A stretch of 7,483 bases of DNA from CALHVX01 sp051027215 (GTDB lineage Bacteria; Pseudomonadota; Gammaproteobacteria; Pseudomonadales; Azotimanducaceae), in contig JBPCXR010000130.1 in the NCBI GenBank assembly GCA_051027215.1, forward strand, positions 1 through 7,483, given 5' to 3'. A program made the position numbers and the translations under genes. The notes beneath the pieces are model-generated. The model saw nothing but the letters and a program-made list of their open reading frames with translations, was not told where the DNA came from and ran no database searches. This document shows positions 1 to 6,312 of the stretch, piece by piece (within the stretch, counting starts at the first letter, position 1; every line of letters starts with the position of its first letter).

Positions 1-483
1 GTCGACGGCGAGGTCGTGCATTTGCTCGGCAAGTCGCTCAAACTGACGGTGGAACCCGGTTTGTTTGACTCGGTGCTGACGACAGAAAAAGCCTTGGTGG
101 TGACCAGCCGGCTGACCGATCCGCACCAGATTAAAGCCATGCTAACTCCCTGGTTTACCCAGCAAGCACGACAGGTTTTCGTCGAAGTGCTAGCTGACTT
201 TGCGCACCTGCCTTGGTTGCAGGAAGGTCTGCCGCCATGGAAGCAGCGTTACATGCGCAGCCAATGGGGCAGCTGTAGTGCCCAAGGTCGCCTGTCGTTA
301 AACACCCATTTGGTGAAAACCCCACGACGCTTAATCGAATACGTCGTGCTGCACGAGCTGTGTCACCTAAAGCACCACAATCACGGGCGTCGTTTCCACT
401 CGTTGGTCAGCACCCACATGCCGGACTGGCAGGCTCGGAGCAACGAGTTGAACAAATACCTGCCCATTCTCATGCAGGACTAG
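1..483 (+). CDS. YgjP/DUF45-type M48-like zinc metallopeptidase, 5' partial
   Basis: Putative zinc-dependent peptidase of the YgjP (DUF45, SprT-like/M48-related) family; its substrates are not established. The reading frame is open from base 1. A GTG at 16 could serve as a start, but the residues before it (VDGEV) read straight into the family's typical 'dGe...hlLGksl.L' strand, and many homologues carry a further N-terminal region, so the true start probably lies left of the window. Numbered from the GTG, the signature R-S-Q-W-G-S-C-S is at residues 81-88, followed by the conserved L-S-L-N-T-H-L strand. The zinc motif HELCH is at 113-117 (bases 352-366), followed by the H-x-x-x-H-G-x-x-F-H segment (119-128) that supplies the third ligand. 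Motif and C-terminus are complete and end at TAG. No signal peptide can be judged. Ten bases separate it from rsgA, which suggests one transcript. Family assignment is firm; biochemical role is unknown. Confidence 0.9.
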   Translation, partial: VDGEVVHLLGKSLKLTVEPGLFDSVLTTEKALVVTSRLTDPHQIKAMLTPWFTQQARQVFVEVLADFAHLPWLQEGLPPWKQRYMRSQWGSCSAQGRLSLNTHLVKTPRRLIEYVVLHELCHLKHHNHGRRFHSLVSTHMPDWQARSNELNKYLPILMQD

Positions 484-493
484 CGCCGCGCTC

Positions 494-1555
494 ATGGATG
501 TCCAAGCGCTGATTCCGCTGGGTTGGAAGACCGCATTTCAGCAACAGCTGTCGCTCGAAGAATTCGAATCGAACCAGGTACTCAGAGTCATGGCGGTGCA
601 GCGTGCCGGTTTGACACTGGCGCCCGCCTTGGAGGAAGTGGTGCCCCTGGCCGGTCGCTGGTTCCAACGACCGGCAGAGGAGCGACCGACAGTTGGCGAT
701 TGGCTGGTGTTTGATTCCAGCAGTGGTCAGATTGTGCGGCTGCTGGAACGTACCAGCGTGCTTAAGCGCATAACCGCGGGACGCACCAGCGAAGTGCAAT
801 TGATCGGTGCCAACGTCGACACCCTGTTTGTCGTCAGCTCCTGTAACCAGGATTTTAATCCAGGGCGTATAGAGCGGTATCTGGCCCTGGCCTTCGAAGC
901 CGGCGCCACGCCAGTGTTGGTGTTAACCAAGCAGGACATGACCGACGCAGCTGAGGACTACAGAGCCCAAGCCCAAGCGCTCAGCCCCGACCTCGCCGTT
1001 GAAGTGGTGAACGCTTTAGATCCGGATACCTTAGAAGGCGTGCGCGCCTGGTGTGGTCCGGGCGAAACCGTTGCGCTGTTAGGCTCTTCTGGTGTTGGCA
1101 AATCGACGCTCCTGAATTCGCTGGCAGGACGCTCGCTGCAGGCCACCGGTGGCATTCGCGAGGACGACGATAAGGGCCGGCACACGACCACTCATCGGTC
1201 CTTGCACCCCTTACCCGAAGGTGGGCTTGTGCTCGACAGCCCAGGCATTCGGGAACTGCAGATCACCGACATGGACAGCGGCCTGGAGGCAACTTTTGCT
1301 GACGTTGAGGCTCTGGCGACGCAATGCCGATTCAACGACTGCCAGCACCACGCCGAGCCGGGTTGTGCGGTACAGGCCGCAATCGAGCGCGGCAAACTAG
1401 ACCCGCGACGATTGGCAAACTACGAAAAGCTCAGCCGGGAAGAACGCTATGCCCGGGAGACCACCGCTGAGCGGCATGCGCGAACCCGCGCCTTCGCTAA
1501 AATGGTACGCAATAGCCAGTCGACTAAACCTGGCGCAACTCCGGATCCTAAGTGA
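494..1555 (+). CDS. rsgA: Ribosome small-subunit-dependent GTPase RsgA (YjeQ/YloQ)
   Basis: Cytoplasmic GTPase that acts late in 30S subunit maturation; its GTP hydrolysis is stimulated by the small subunit. The 353-residue length matches the family. The order of motifs is the diagnostic circular permutation. An N-terminal OB-like domain (about 25-100, with P-T-V-G-D-W at 65-70) is followed by G4 TKQD (145-148), then the P-loop GSSGVGKST (197-205), the switch threonines in RHTTT (229-233) and G3 DSPG (248-251). A C-terminal zinc knuckle has C278, C283, H285 and C291, followed by a basic helical tail. G4 is TKQD rather than the textbook NKxD, a tolerated variant. The N-terminus (L-G-W about residues 9-11) resembles the YloQ-like subgroup, so a second canonical rsgA elsewhere in the genome is possible. 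The ATG at 494 is ten bases after the upstream stop; its nearest purine-rich stretch (AGGA, 476-479) is rather far away. The end overlaps the next gene by four bases. Confidence 0.96.
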   Translation: MDVQALIPLGWKTAFQQQLSLEEFESNQVLRVMAVQRAGLTLAPALEEVVPLAGRWFQRPAEERPTVGDWLVFDSSSGQIVRLLERTSVLKRITAGRTSEVQLIGANVDTLFVVSSCNQDFNPGRIERYLALAFEAGATPVLVLTKQDMTDAAEDYRAQAQALSPDLAVEVVNALDPDTLEGVRAWCGPGETVALLGSSGVGKSTLLNSLAGRSLQATGGIREDDDKGRHTTTHRSLHPLPEGGLVLDSPGIRELQITDMDSGLEATFADVEALATQCRFNDCQHHAEPGCAVQAAIERGKLDPRRLANYEKLSREERYARETTAERHARTRAFAKMVRNSQSTKPGATPDPK

Positions 1556-2946
1556 CGAATCTAAAAGCTCCACAGCTAATTCAGCAGCCGGTATCGGTGA
1601 CACGAAAGATGTCTGCATCGCTCCCTGGCCTGCGTCGTACGGCCGAAGAAAAGGGCTTGAAGATGCATCACCTGGGTGCGGGCTATCCGCACCCAGAGGT
1701 TACCGATCCCCGCAGCTTTCTGGCCCACCAAGAACGCTATTTCCAGCACCTAGGGGCAACGGAAGGACTGAACGATCCGCACACCGTGCCAGAGTATCTG
1801 CGAGCGTCGTTCTCCTATACCGACACCCTTGGCCCAGAAACCACACGCCAAACTTTTGCGGCCATCTACGGCGCAGACTTGGGTCTGCAGATCGATCCGA
1901 ATCGCTTGTTGCCAACGGTCGGTGCAACCGGCGGCATCAGTTTAAGTTTGAACTTGTTTGAACGAGCGGATCAGCCGCTGGCCTACATTACCGATGCCCC
2001 GACCTACGCTGGTTTCGTTGCTCGGGCGACGCTCAAGCAGGACAGCGCCATTTATAGCGTGCCGATGGATGCAGAAGGTCCGGATCCCGAAGTGCTGCGC
2101 GCGCAGATCGCGGCGGCTCGAGCCGCCGGCTACTTCGTGCCGTTCTATTACACCGTTCCCGACGGCCACAATCCTGCGGGCTTCTCTTTCAGTCAGGCGC
2201 GGCGTGAAGCCATCGTTGCAGTAGTGCGAGAGGCGGGCATTTTGATTCTCGAAGATGCGCCGTATCTGTACATCAACTACGGCGCTGCCAACGAGCGGGC
2301 TGCAGCGTTTCTGGCGTTGGCGCCAGAACTGACCGTGCACTTGTTTACGGGTTCGAAAATTGGATTTCCAGGTCCCCGGGTGGGATTTCTTTACTCCGAT
2401 GCCATGCTGAGCATTGCTGACGGAGAACAAGTGCCGTTCACCACCCTTGCGCTTACCGAAGCCAGCGCCGACATTCTCTTTCATAATCCTGCGGCGTTGC
2501 GCGGCTTCGAAGCGTTGCTGCACGATGACAACTTCAAACCTCGCACCACCTTGTGGGACGTGGCGGAGCAGAAGCTAGGGGTGTATCGCGAAAATCGGCA
2601 GATCATGCTCGATGGATTGACCAAGAGTTTGGGCGCGTACCCTGAGCGTTTTTCCTGGACGATCCCCGGCGCTGGTTTTTTCGTGGTATTCAGCGTGCTC
2701 GACGGCTCGTTGATTACCGACGAGGCTTTCGTCAGTCGGCTTGTAGCGAACTACGGTGTTGTGGTCATTCCCATGTACGACTTCTACCCGGACGACGCTC
2801 GCGAGCGGGATCCCAACGCCGGCTTGAACCAGCTGCGGCTGTCCTTCTGCTTTAACGAGAGTGTTGGCGAAGGCCGTCGGCGAGATCTCACAGAAGCCGT
2901 CGATGCCTTCTGTGCAGCGATCCGACAGGAAGCAGGCATCGATTAA
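1552..2946 (+). CDS. Fold-type I PLP-dependent aminotransferase (class I/II)
   Basis: Cytoplasmic pyridoxal-phosphate enzyme that probably moves an amino group between an amino acid and a 2-oxo acid; the substrate cannot be assigned. The GTG start overlaps the rsgA stop (GTGA), with GGA six bases upstream. An internal ATG at 1609 is an alternative, giving a protein 19 residues shorter. PLP contacts are all present: a G-A-T-G-G phosphate-cup turn (124-128), N207 in the H-N-P-A-G motif, D235 in E-D-A-P-Y with Y238, the Schiff-base lysine K269 in T-G-S-K, R276 in P-G-P-R-V-G, and the C-terminal substrate-carboxylate arginine R429 in Q-L-R-L-S-F. The S-K-x-G-x-P-G-x-R-x-G block and the late V-V-V-I-P segment resemble AvtA (valine-pyruvate aminotransferase), while the H-N-P-A-G/E-D-A-P-Y part also fits 2-aminoadipate or aromatic (ARO8/MocR-like) enzymes. 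A stretch of about 50 residues between 300 and 350 seems longer than in compact class I enzymes. Probably translationally coupled to rsgA. Confidence 0.88.
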   Translation: MTNLKAPQLIQQPVSVTRKMSASLPGLRRTAEEKGLKMHHLGAGYPHPEVTDPRSFLAHQERYFQHLGATEGLNDPHTVPEYLRASFSYTDTLGPETTRQTFAAIYGADLGLQIDPNRLLPTVGATGGISLSLNLFERADQPLAYITDAPTYAGFVARATLKQDSAIYSVPMDAEGPDPEVLRAQIAAARAAGYFVPFYYTVPDGHNPAGFSFSQARREAIVAVVREAGILILEDAPYLYINYGAANERAAAFLALAPELTVHLFTGSKIGFPGPRVGFLYSDAMLSIADGEQVPFTTLALTEASADILFHNPAALRGFEALLHDDNFKPRTTLWDVAEQKLGVYRENRQIMLDGLTKSLGAYPERFSWTIPGAGFFVVFSVLDGSLITDEAFVSRLVANYGVVVIPMYDFYPDDARERDPNAGLNQLRLSFCFNESVGEGRRRDLTEAVDAFCAAIRQEAGID

Positions 2947-2961
2947 GCGCCCTAGGTGCTT
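2945..2961. repeat. Small inverted repeat spanning both stop codons of a convergent gene pair
   Basis: The sequence AAGCGCCCTAGGTGCTT has seven-base arms (2945-2951 and 2955-2961) around a three-base centre, with one G-T pair that would be a wobble in rightward RNA and an A-C mismatch in leftward RNA. It overlaps the last two bases of the aminotransferase stop (TAA, 2944-2946) and the stop of the CoA-binding gene (TAG read leftward, 2954-2952). No T-tract follows on either strand, so it does not meet the usual pattern of an intrinsic terminator. It may be chance or a weak pause hairpin. Confidence 0.25.
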
Positions 2962-3359
2962 CGAGCGTGTTCGATCTTGGTGCATCGATCCATGACTACA
3001 CGAAGACCTCCGTCTATTGCGATCTGCGCGCCAACCTCGCTGATTACGCCCAACTGCAACCACAAGCACCGAGCGCCGATGGCAACCGCTTGCTTGGCAA
3101 TTGCTGGCACCGCATCCGGCTGTCGAAATACGTCTACCAGCTGTACCGTTTCAGGGATGTCCATCAGGCTGCGGTAACAACGCTCACCAAGTATCTCGGA
3201 CTCGTTTGGGTTGACGGGAATCACCCGGTAACCCGCGCGTTGCAAATACTCAGCGACTTCGAAGCTGGGGCGCGCGGGGTTGGCAGACAATCCGACCACG
3301 GCGATGGTTTGCGCTGCGAGTGCGAGTTCGATGTCTTGGGGGTCCACGTAGCTGGGCAT
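2952..3359 (-). CDS. YccU-type CoA-binding domain protein
   Basis: Small cytoplasmic Rossmann-fold protein of the CoA_binding_2 family, the stand-alone relative of the CoA-binding domain in succinyl-CoA synthetase alpha and acyl-CoA synthetases. It likely binds CoA or an acyl-CoA, but no catalytic activity is known for such single-domain proteins. The 135-residue length matches E. coli YccU. Visible motifs are the nucleotide-binding turn A-V-V-G-L-S-A-N-P-x-R-P-S (20-32), helix S-F-E-V-A-E-Y-L (32-39), strand Y-R-V-I-P-V-N-P (44-51), D-V-F-R (76-79), W-L-Q-L-G-V (100-105) and the C-terminal V-V-M-D-R-C-T-K (121-128). No signal peptide or membrane segment is seen. It starts 15 bases after the symporter stop, so it is very probably the second gene of that transcript. 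No strong Shine-Dalgarno stands before its ATG, which fits translation following on from the upstream gene. It faces the aminotransferase across five bases. Confidence 0.9.
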   Translation of the reverse strand: MPSYVDPQDIELALAAQTIAVVGLSANPARPSFEVAEYLQRAGYRVIPVNPNESEILGERCYRSLMDIPETVQLVDVFRQPDAVPAIAKQAVAIGARCLWLQLGVISEVGAQIAIDGGLRVVMDRCTKIEHARST

Positions 3360-3374
3360 GGCAACTAGATGCTT

Positions 3375-4952
3375 TTAGGGACCTTGGGGCGCAGGTTTGC
3401 CTGGAACCAGCATGGCTGGGTCGGTAGCGTGAGGCGATTTCGTTTCTATCAAGGTTGGCTGTGACGAGGTGACCCCGAGTTCCGCCTGGATCTCGTGCAG
3501 TCGCGATTCGGTTAACGGGTAATGCCAGAGCAGTGGCATGGCAACGAACTTGAACAATGCGGGAATGACAGAGTACAAGCACGCTAGCATCAATAGGGAA
3601 AATGCCGTGTTGGTGGTGCTATGTGGGTCAGCCAGGGAGTTGAAGCCAAACCAGACCGCGGAGCTGGTGCCAACGAACAAACCCAGAGCGTAGGCCAGTT
3701 TTCGGGTCATCAGCCAAATGGAGAAATACGCACCGCCTTGGCGTTTGCCAGTCTGCGCTTCATCCAAATCGATCACATCAGCCGCCATTGCGTAAGGCAG
3801 CGCTGACAGTGCACCGATGGATGAGCCTTTCAAACACATGACCGTCACGAAGAACAGAAATTTTCCGGTGGGAATATCTTCGAAGTAGACCATTGCTGCA
3901 GCATAGTTATCGTCTGGTAAAAACCGCAGCAGCTGGGACACCTCAAAGGCGTTGAACCAAACAGTTGGAGCAATGGCGATCAGCGGAATCAGGCAAGACC
4001 AGAACGCGTACCAGCCAATGGCGATCATGGTGGCTCGATGCTTGCCTATGCGGGTGGAAAGTTTGAACCACAGTGGAATGGCAATGATCTGGGAGATGAA
4101 ATAGGGCGCCAGATAGAAACCGTACAGATCACCGGCGAGAAGCACATGCTTCACAAAAAAGAAGCTCAGGCTGTTGGTCATCGCTGAGCCGATCATAGAG
4201 AAAAAGAAGATGATCACCAGCCGACGGTAGGGTTCGTTCTGCCACACGTAGCGAAAGGATTCGCGAATCGTCAAGCGGTGTTGAGCCGTTTCTTGCACCG
4301 GATACTCGGGTACAACACGCAAGGCGTTGAGTACGAAGATCGGCATGAGCACGGCGACGCCGATGCCCAAAAAGCCGACGATGTCGACGGGCTTGGTGTA
4401 GCCGAAGAAAAATACGATGGCGGGCGTTAATGCTGCGGTGAGATTGCCGGCAACGGTAAATGCTTCTTTCCAGCCCATCACCACCGTGCGTTCGTTGTAG
4501 CTGCGAGACAACTCTGCACCCCAGGCCGAGTAGGGTACGTCTTTGATGGTTGCACCAATGAAAGTCAGAATCAGCACCCCGAGTAAGTAGGGGTAGCCAT
4601 TGTTGAAGGTAAACCCGAGCCAGGTGACCTCGCTGAATTCGAAGGGCGGTATCCACAGTAGCAAGACACCGACGACGAATATCGGAGTGCCGATCAGGAA
4701 AAAGGGTTTACGACGACCGAATCGGGTGCGAGTACGATCGGAAAGAAAGCCGATGATCGGATCGGTGAGTCCATCGAAAACGCGTGAGAACACGAGCATT
4801 AAGCCGACGAAGCCAAGACCCAGGTTGAAGCCGTCTGAGTCTGCATAAACAGCGGGCAAATACACAGCCAACGGTAGCGTGACCATAGACAGCGGCATGG
4901 CGGGTGCGCCATAGCAGGCCAGCTGCCATTTGCTCAGTTTCTGATCGTTCAA
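3375..4952 (-). CDS. GPH-family (MelB-like, MFS_2) cation-coupled symporter
   Basis: Inner-membrane transporter of the glycoside-pentoside-hexuronide:cation symporter family, with about twelve hydrophobic segments. I start it at the TTG at 4952, six bases after a near-perfect AGGAAGGGG, giving 525 residues that begin with the family-like K-L-S-K-W-Q-L-A-C-Y-G. Upstream in-frame ATGs at 5003 and 4979 would add a basic, non-homologous-looking leader and lack such a site. The first signature is R57-x-x-D60-G-x-x-D64-P followed by S-D-R-T-R-T-R-F-G-R-R-K-P (71-83). D60 and D64 match the MelB cation-site aspartates 55 and 59. D138 in K-D-V-P-Y-S matches MelB Asp124. The late signature A-A-D-V-I-D-L-D-E-x-x-T-G-K-R (390-404) is intact. 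A longer hydrophilic loop lies at about 333-361, and a Pro/Thr-rich cytoplasmic tail at the end. The substrate is unknown: GPH members move sugars, but the animal homologue MFSD2A moves lysolipids, which matters next to acyl-CoA genes. Confidence 0.9.
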   Translation of the reverse strand: MNDQKLSKWQLACYGAPAMPLSMVTLPLAVYLPAVYADSDGFNLGLGFVGLMLVFSRVFDGLTDPIIGFLSDRTRTRFGRRKPFFLIGTPIFVVGVLLLWIPPFEFSEVTWLGFTFNNGYPYLLGVLILTFIGATIKDVPYSAWGAELSRSYNERTVVMGWKEAFTVAGNLTAALTPAIVFFFGYTKPVDIVGFLGIGVAVLMPIFVLNALRVVPEYPVQETAQHRLTIRESFRYVWQNEPYRRLVIIFFFSMIGSAMTNSLSFFFVKHVLLAGDLYGFYLAPYFISQIIAIPLWFKLSTRIGKHRATMIAIGWYAFWSCLIPLIAIAPTVWFNAFEVSQLLRFLPDDNYAAAMVYFEDIPTGKFLFFVTVMCLKGSSIGALSALPYAMAADVIDLDEAQTGKRQGGAYFSIWLMTRKLAYALGLFVGTSSAVWFGFNSLADPHSTTNTAFSLLMLACLYSVIPALFKFVAMPLLWHYPLTESRLHEIQAELGVTSSQPTLIETKSPHATDPAMLVPGKPAPQGP

Positions 4953-5104
4953 ACAGTTCCCCTTCCTCTGCGAGAACATAGCCCGCCGCCGGTTCTGACG
5001 CAACGGCTTGGATCGGTTTGGAACTGCTCAGTCACCCCTTGGGACTTCTGCCGTCTACTTTCGTTACAATCCTGGTCGAACAGGCTTGAAGAGCGAAGTG
5101 AACA
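4953..5104. promoter_or_regulatory. Divergent intergenic control region between symporter and acyl-CoA dehydrogenase
   Basis: About 150 bases separate the two divergent starts and must hold both promoters. For the rightward gene, TACAAT at 5065-5070 is a five-of-six match to a sigma-70 -10 box and would give a leader of roughly 28 bases. The best -35-like hexamer, TTGGGA at 5039-5044, is 20 bases away, which is too long for a strong promoter, so activator help or chance are both possible. A short palindrome, ACTG-CT-CAGT at 5023-5032, sits just upstream, but it is too short to call an operator. I see no convincing leftward promoter. The symporter leader includes the Shine-Dalgarno at its left edge. 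Confidence 0.4.
4959..4967 (-). promoter_or_regulatory. Strong Shine-Dalgarno that fixes a TTG start for the symporter
   Basis: Read leftward the sequence is AGGAAGGGG followed by six bases (AACTGT) and the in-frame TTG at 4952-4950. It is the best ribosome binding site in the window. It lies inside the longer open frame that begins with ATG at 5003, so it would be coding sequence if that ATG were used. Confidence 0.7.
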
Positions 5105-6280
5105 GTGGACGAGTTTCGTCAAGAAATCAGAGCGTGGCTCGAAGCCGAATGCCCCCCGAGCATGCGCACGCCTATGTCTGCGGACGAACATCCGGGTGGT
5201 GGTCGCAAGGCACGTTTCAAGAACCCCGAAACGAAACTCTGGCTCGAACGCATGGCTGGGCGCGGATTCACCGTCCCCACCTGGCCTCGAGAATACGGCG
5301 GCGCCGGCCTTAACTCGCAACAGGCCGCGGTATTGCAGGAAGAACTGCGGCGCATTAACGCTCGACCCCCACTGTTGGGCATGGGCATTAGCATGATCGG
5401 CCCGGCACTGTTGGAATTCGGGACCGAGGCGCAAAAAGCTGAGCACTTACCGGCCATTGCTTGTGGCGAGATCTGGTGGTGCCAAGGTTATAGCGAGCCA
5501 GGCTCGGGTTCCGATCTGGCGAGCCTGCGAACTTCTGCGGTGGTGGACGGCGATGAGTATGTGGTCAACGGCCAGAAGATCTGGACCAGCGGCGCTGATC
5601 AAGCGGATTGGATGTTTTGTTTGGTGCGCACCGATCCGGATGCACCGAAGCACCAAGGCATCACCTTTGTGCTCTTCGATATGGATCAGCCCGGAGTCAG
5701 CGTCAAGCCCATCCTGTTAATTAGCGGATATTCGCCGTTCTGTGAAACTTTTTTTGACGATGCTCGCGCGCTACGCAGCAACGTGGTGGGGGAAGTCAAT
5801 CAGGGTTGGACGGTGGCCAAGCGTTTGCTGCAGTACGAACGTACCTCCATTGGTGGCATCGGTGGCGGTAGTCAGAAAGTCACCAGTTTGGAGGAGCTCG
5901 CTGGTGAGCGTGTCGGCTTGCAGGCAGGCAAGCTAGCCGATCCCGTTTTGCGGCAAAGTATCCTTAAGCAGCGCATGGACGATGCCGCTTATCGCCTGAC
6001 GCTGCGGCGCTCTCAAGAACAATCGGCTAGTGGTCTGGCCCCAGGCGCCGAGTCGAGCTTTTTCAAGTACTTTGGCACCGAGCAGAACAAACGCCGCTAC
6101 GAATTGATGATGCAGATTCTGGGTACCCAGGGCTTGGGTTGGCAAGGGACCGGCTTCACCGCGACAGAGCTGCGCACGCCGCGTGAATGGCTGCGCTCCA
6201 AAGCCAACTCGATTGAGGGTGGCACGAGCGAGGTGCAGCTCAACATTTTGGCAAAGCGTGTTCTAGGGTTGCCAGACTAG
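5105..6280 (+). CDS. Acyl-CoA dehydrogenase (FAD-dependent)
   Basis: Soluble flavoenzyme that introduces a trans-2,3 double bond into an acyl-CoA and passes electrons to ETF. The GTG at 5105 is the first usable start because TGA stands in frame at 5099-5101; a weak GAAG precedes it. The 391 residues cover the whole fold. The N-terminal helical domain runs to about 120 (with the P-x-E-Y-G-G-A-G loop at 61-68). The middle beta domain has C-Q-G-Y-S-E-P-G-S-G-S-D-L-A-S-L (126-141) and V-N-G-Q-K-I-W-T-S (154-162), the FAD/acyl-CoA signature. The C-terminal helices include Q-I-L-G-T-Q-G (337-343) and I-E-G-G-T-S-E (370-376), and the protein ends in L-G-L-P-D. The base is probably E245 in Y-E-R-T (the isovaleryl/long-chain type position), because G372 falls where MCAD has its glutamate, though E371 is adjacent. 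It resembles dehydrogenases of dicarboxylate or steroid-side-chain pathways; substrate unassigned. No partner subunit gene is in the window. Confidence 0.93.
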   Translation: MDEFRQEIRAWLEAECPPSMRTPMSADEHPGGGRKARFKNPETKLWLERMAGRGFTVPTWPREYGGAGLNSQQAAVLQEELRRINARPPLLGMGISMIGPALLEFGTEAQKAEHLPAIACGEIWWCQGYSEPGSGSDLASLRTSAVVDGDEYVVNGQKIWTSGADQADWMFCLVRTDPDAPKHQGITFVLFDMDQPGVSVKPILLISGYSPFCETFFDDARALRSNVVGEVNQGWTVAKRLLQYERTSIGGIGGGSQKVTSLEELAGERVGLQAGKLADPVLRQSILKQRMDDAAYRLTLRRSQEQSASGLAPGAESSFFKYFGTEQNKRRYELMMQILGTQGLGWQGTGFTATELRTPREWLRSKANSIEGGTSEVQLNILAKRVLGLPD

Positions 6281-6302
6281 TCCCAGCGCGCTTGCCTTAC
6301 CC

Positions 6303-6307
6303 AAGGA
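6303..6307 (+). promoter_or_regulatory. Shine-Dalgarno AAGGA of the exported hydrolase
   Basis: AAGGA ends five bases before the ATG at 6313. It favours that start over the second in-frame ATG at 6337, which has only a weak purine run (GAAAAA) in front of it. Confidence 0.65.
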
Positions 6308-6312
6308 CCTCT

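Noticed and set aside
1942..2523. 193-codon open frame on the - strand inside the aminotransferase gene
   Set aside because: It lies opposite a well-conserved enzyme, has a Arg/His/Gly-rich composition typical of an antisense shadow and shows no recognisable domain.
2575..3069. 164-codon open frame on the - strand across the convergent junction
   Set aside because: It overlaps two real genes in other frames and shows no family motif; the CoA-binding protein frame explains this strand better.
2967..3368. 133-codon open frame on the + strand opposite the CoA-binding gene
   Set aside because: Complete overlap with a motif-rich gene on the other strand and no recognisable protein features.
4129..4656. 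175-codon frame on the - strand in a different frame of the symporter
   Set aside because: Very Arg/His/Leu-rich, out of frame with a gene that has clear GPH motifs; a frame shadow, not a frameshifted piece.
5023..5032. Palindrome ACTG-CT-CAGT in the divergent control region as a repressor operator
   Set aside because: Only four-base arms, which is expected by chance in 150 bases; it matches no operator I recognise.
6281..6312. Terminator or separate promoter between the dehydrogenase and the hydrolase
   Set aside because: The 32 bases contain no hairpin with a T-tract and are too short for a clear promoter; only a Shine-Dalgarno is visible.
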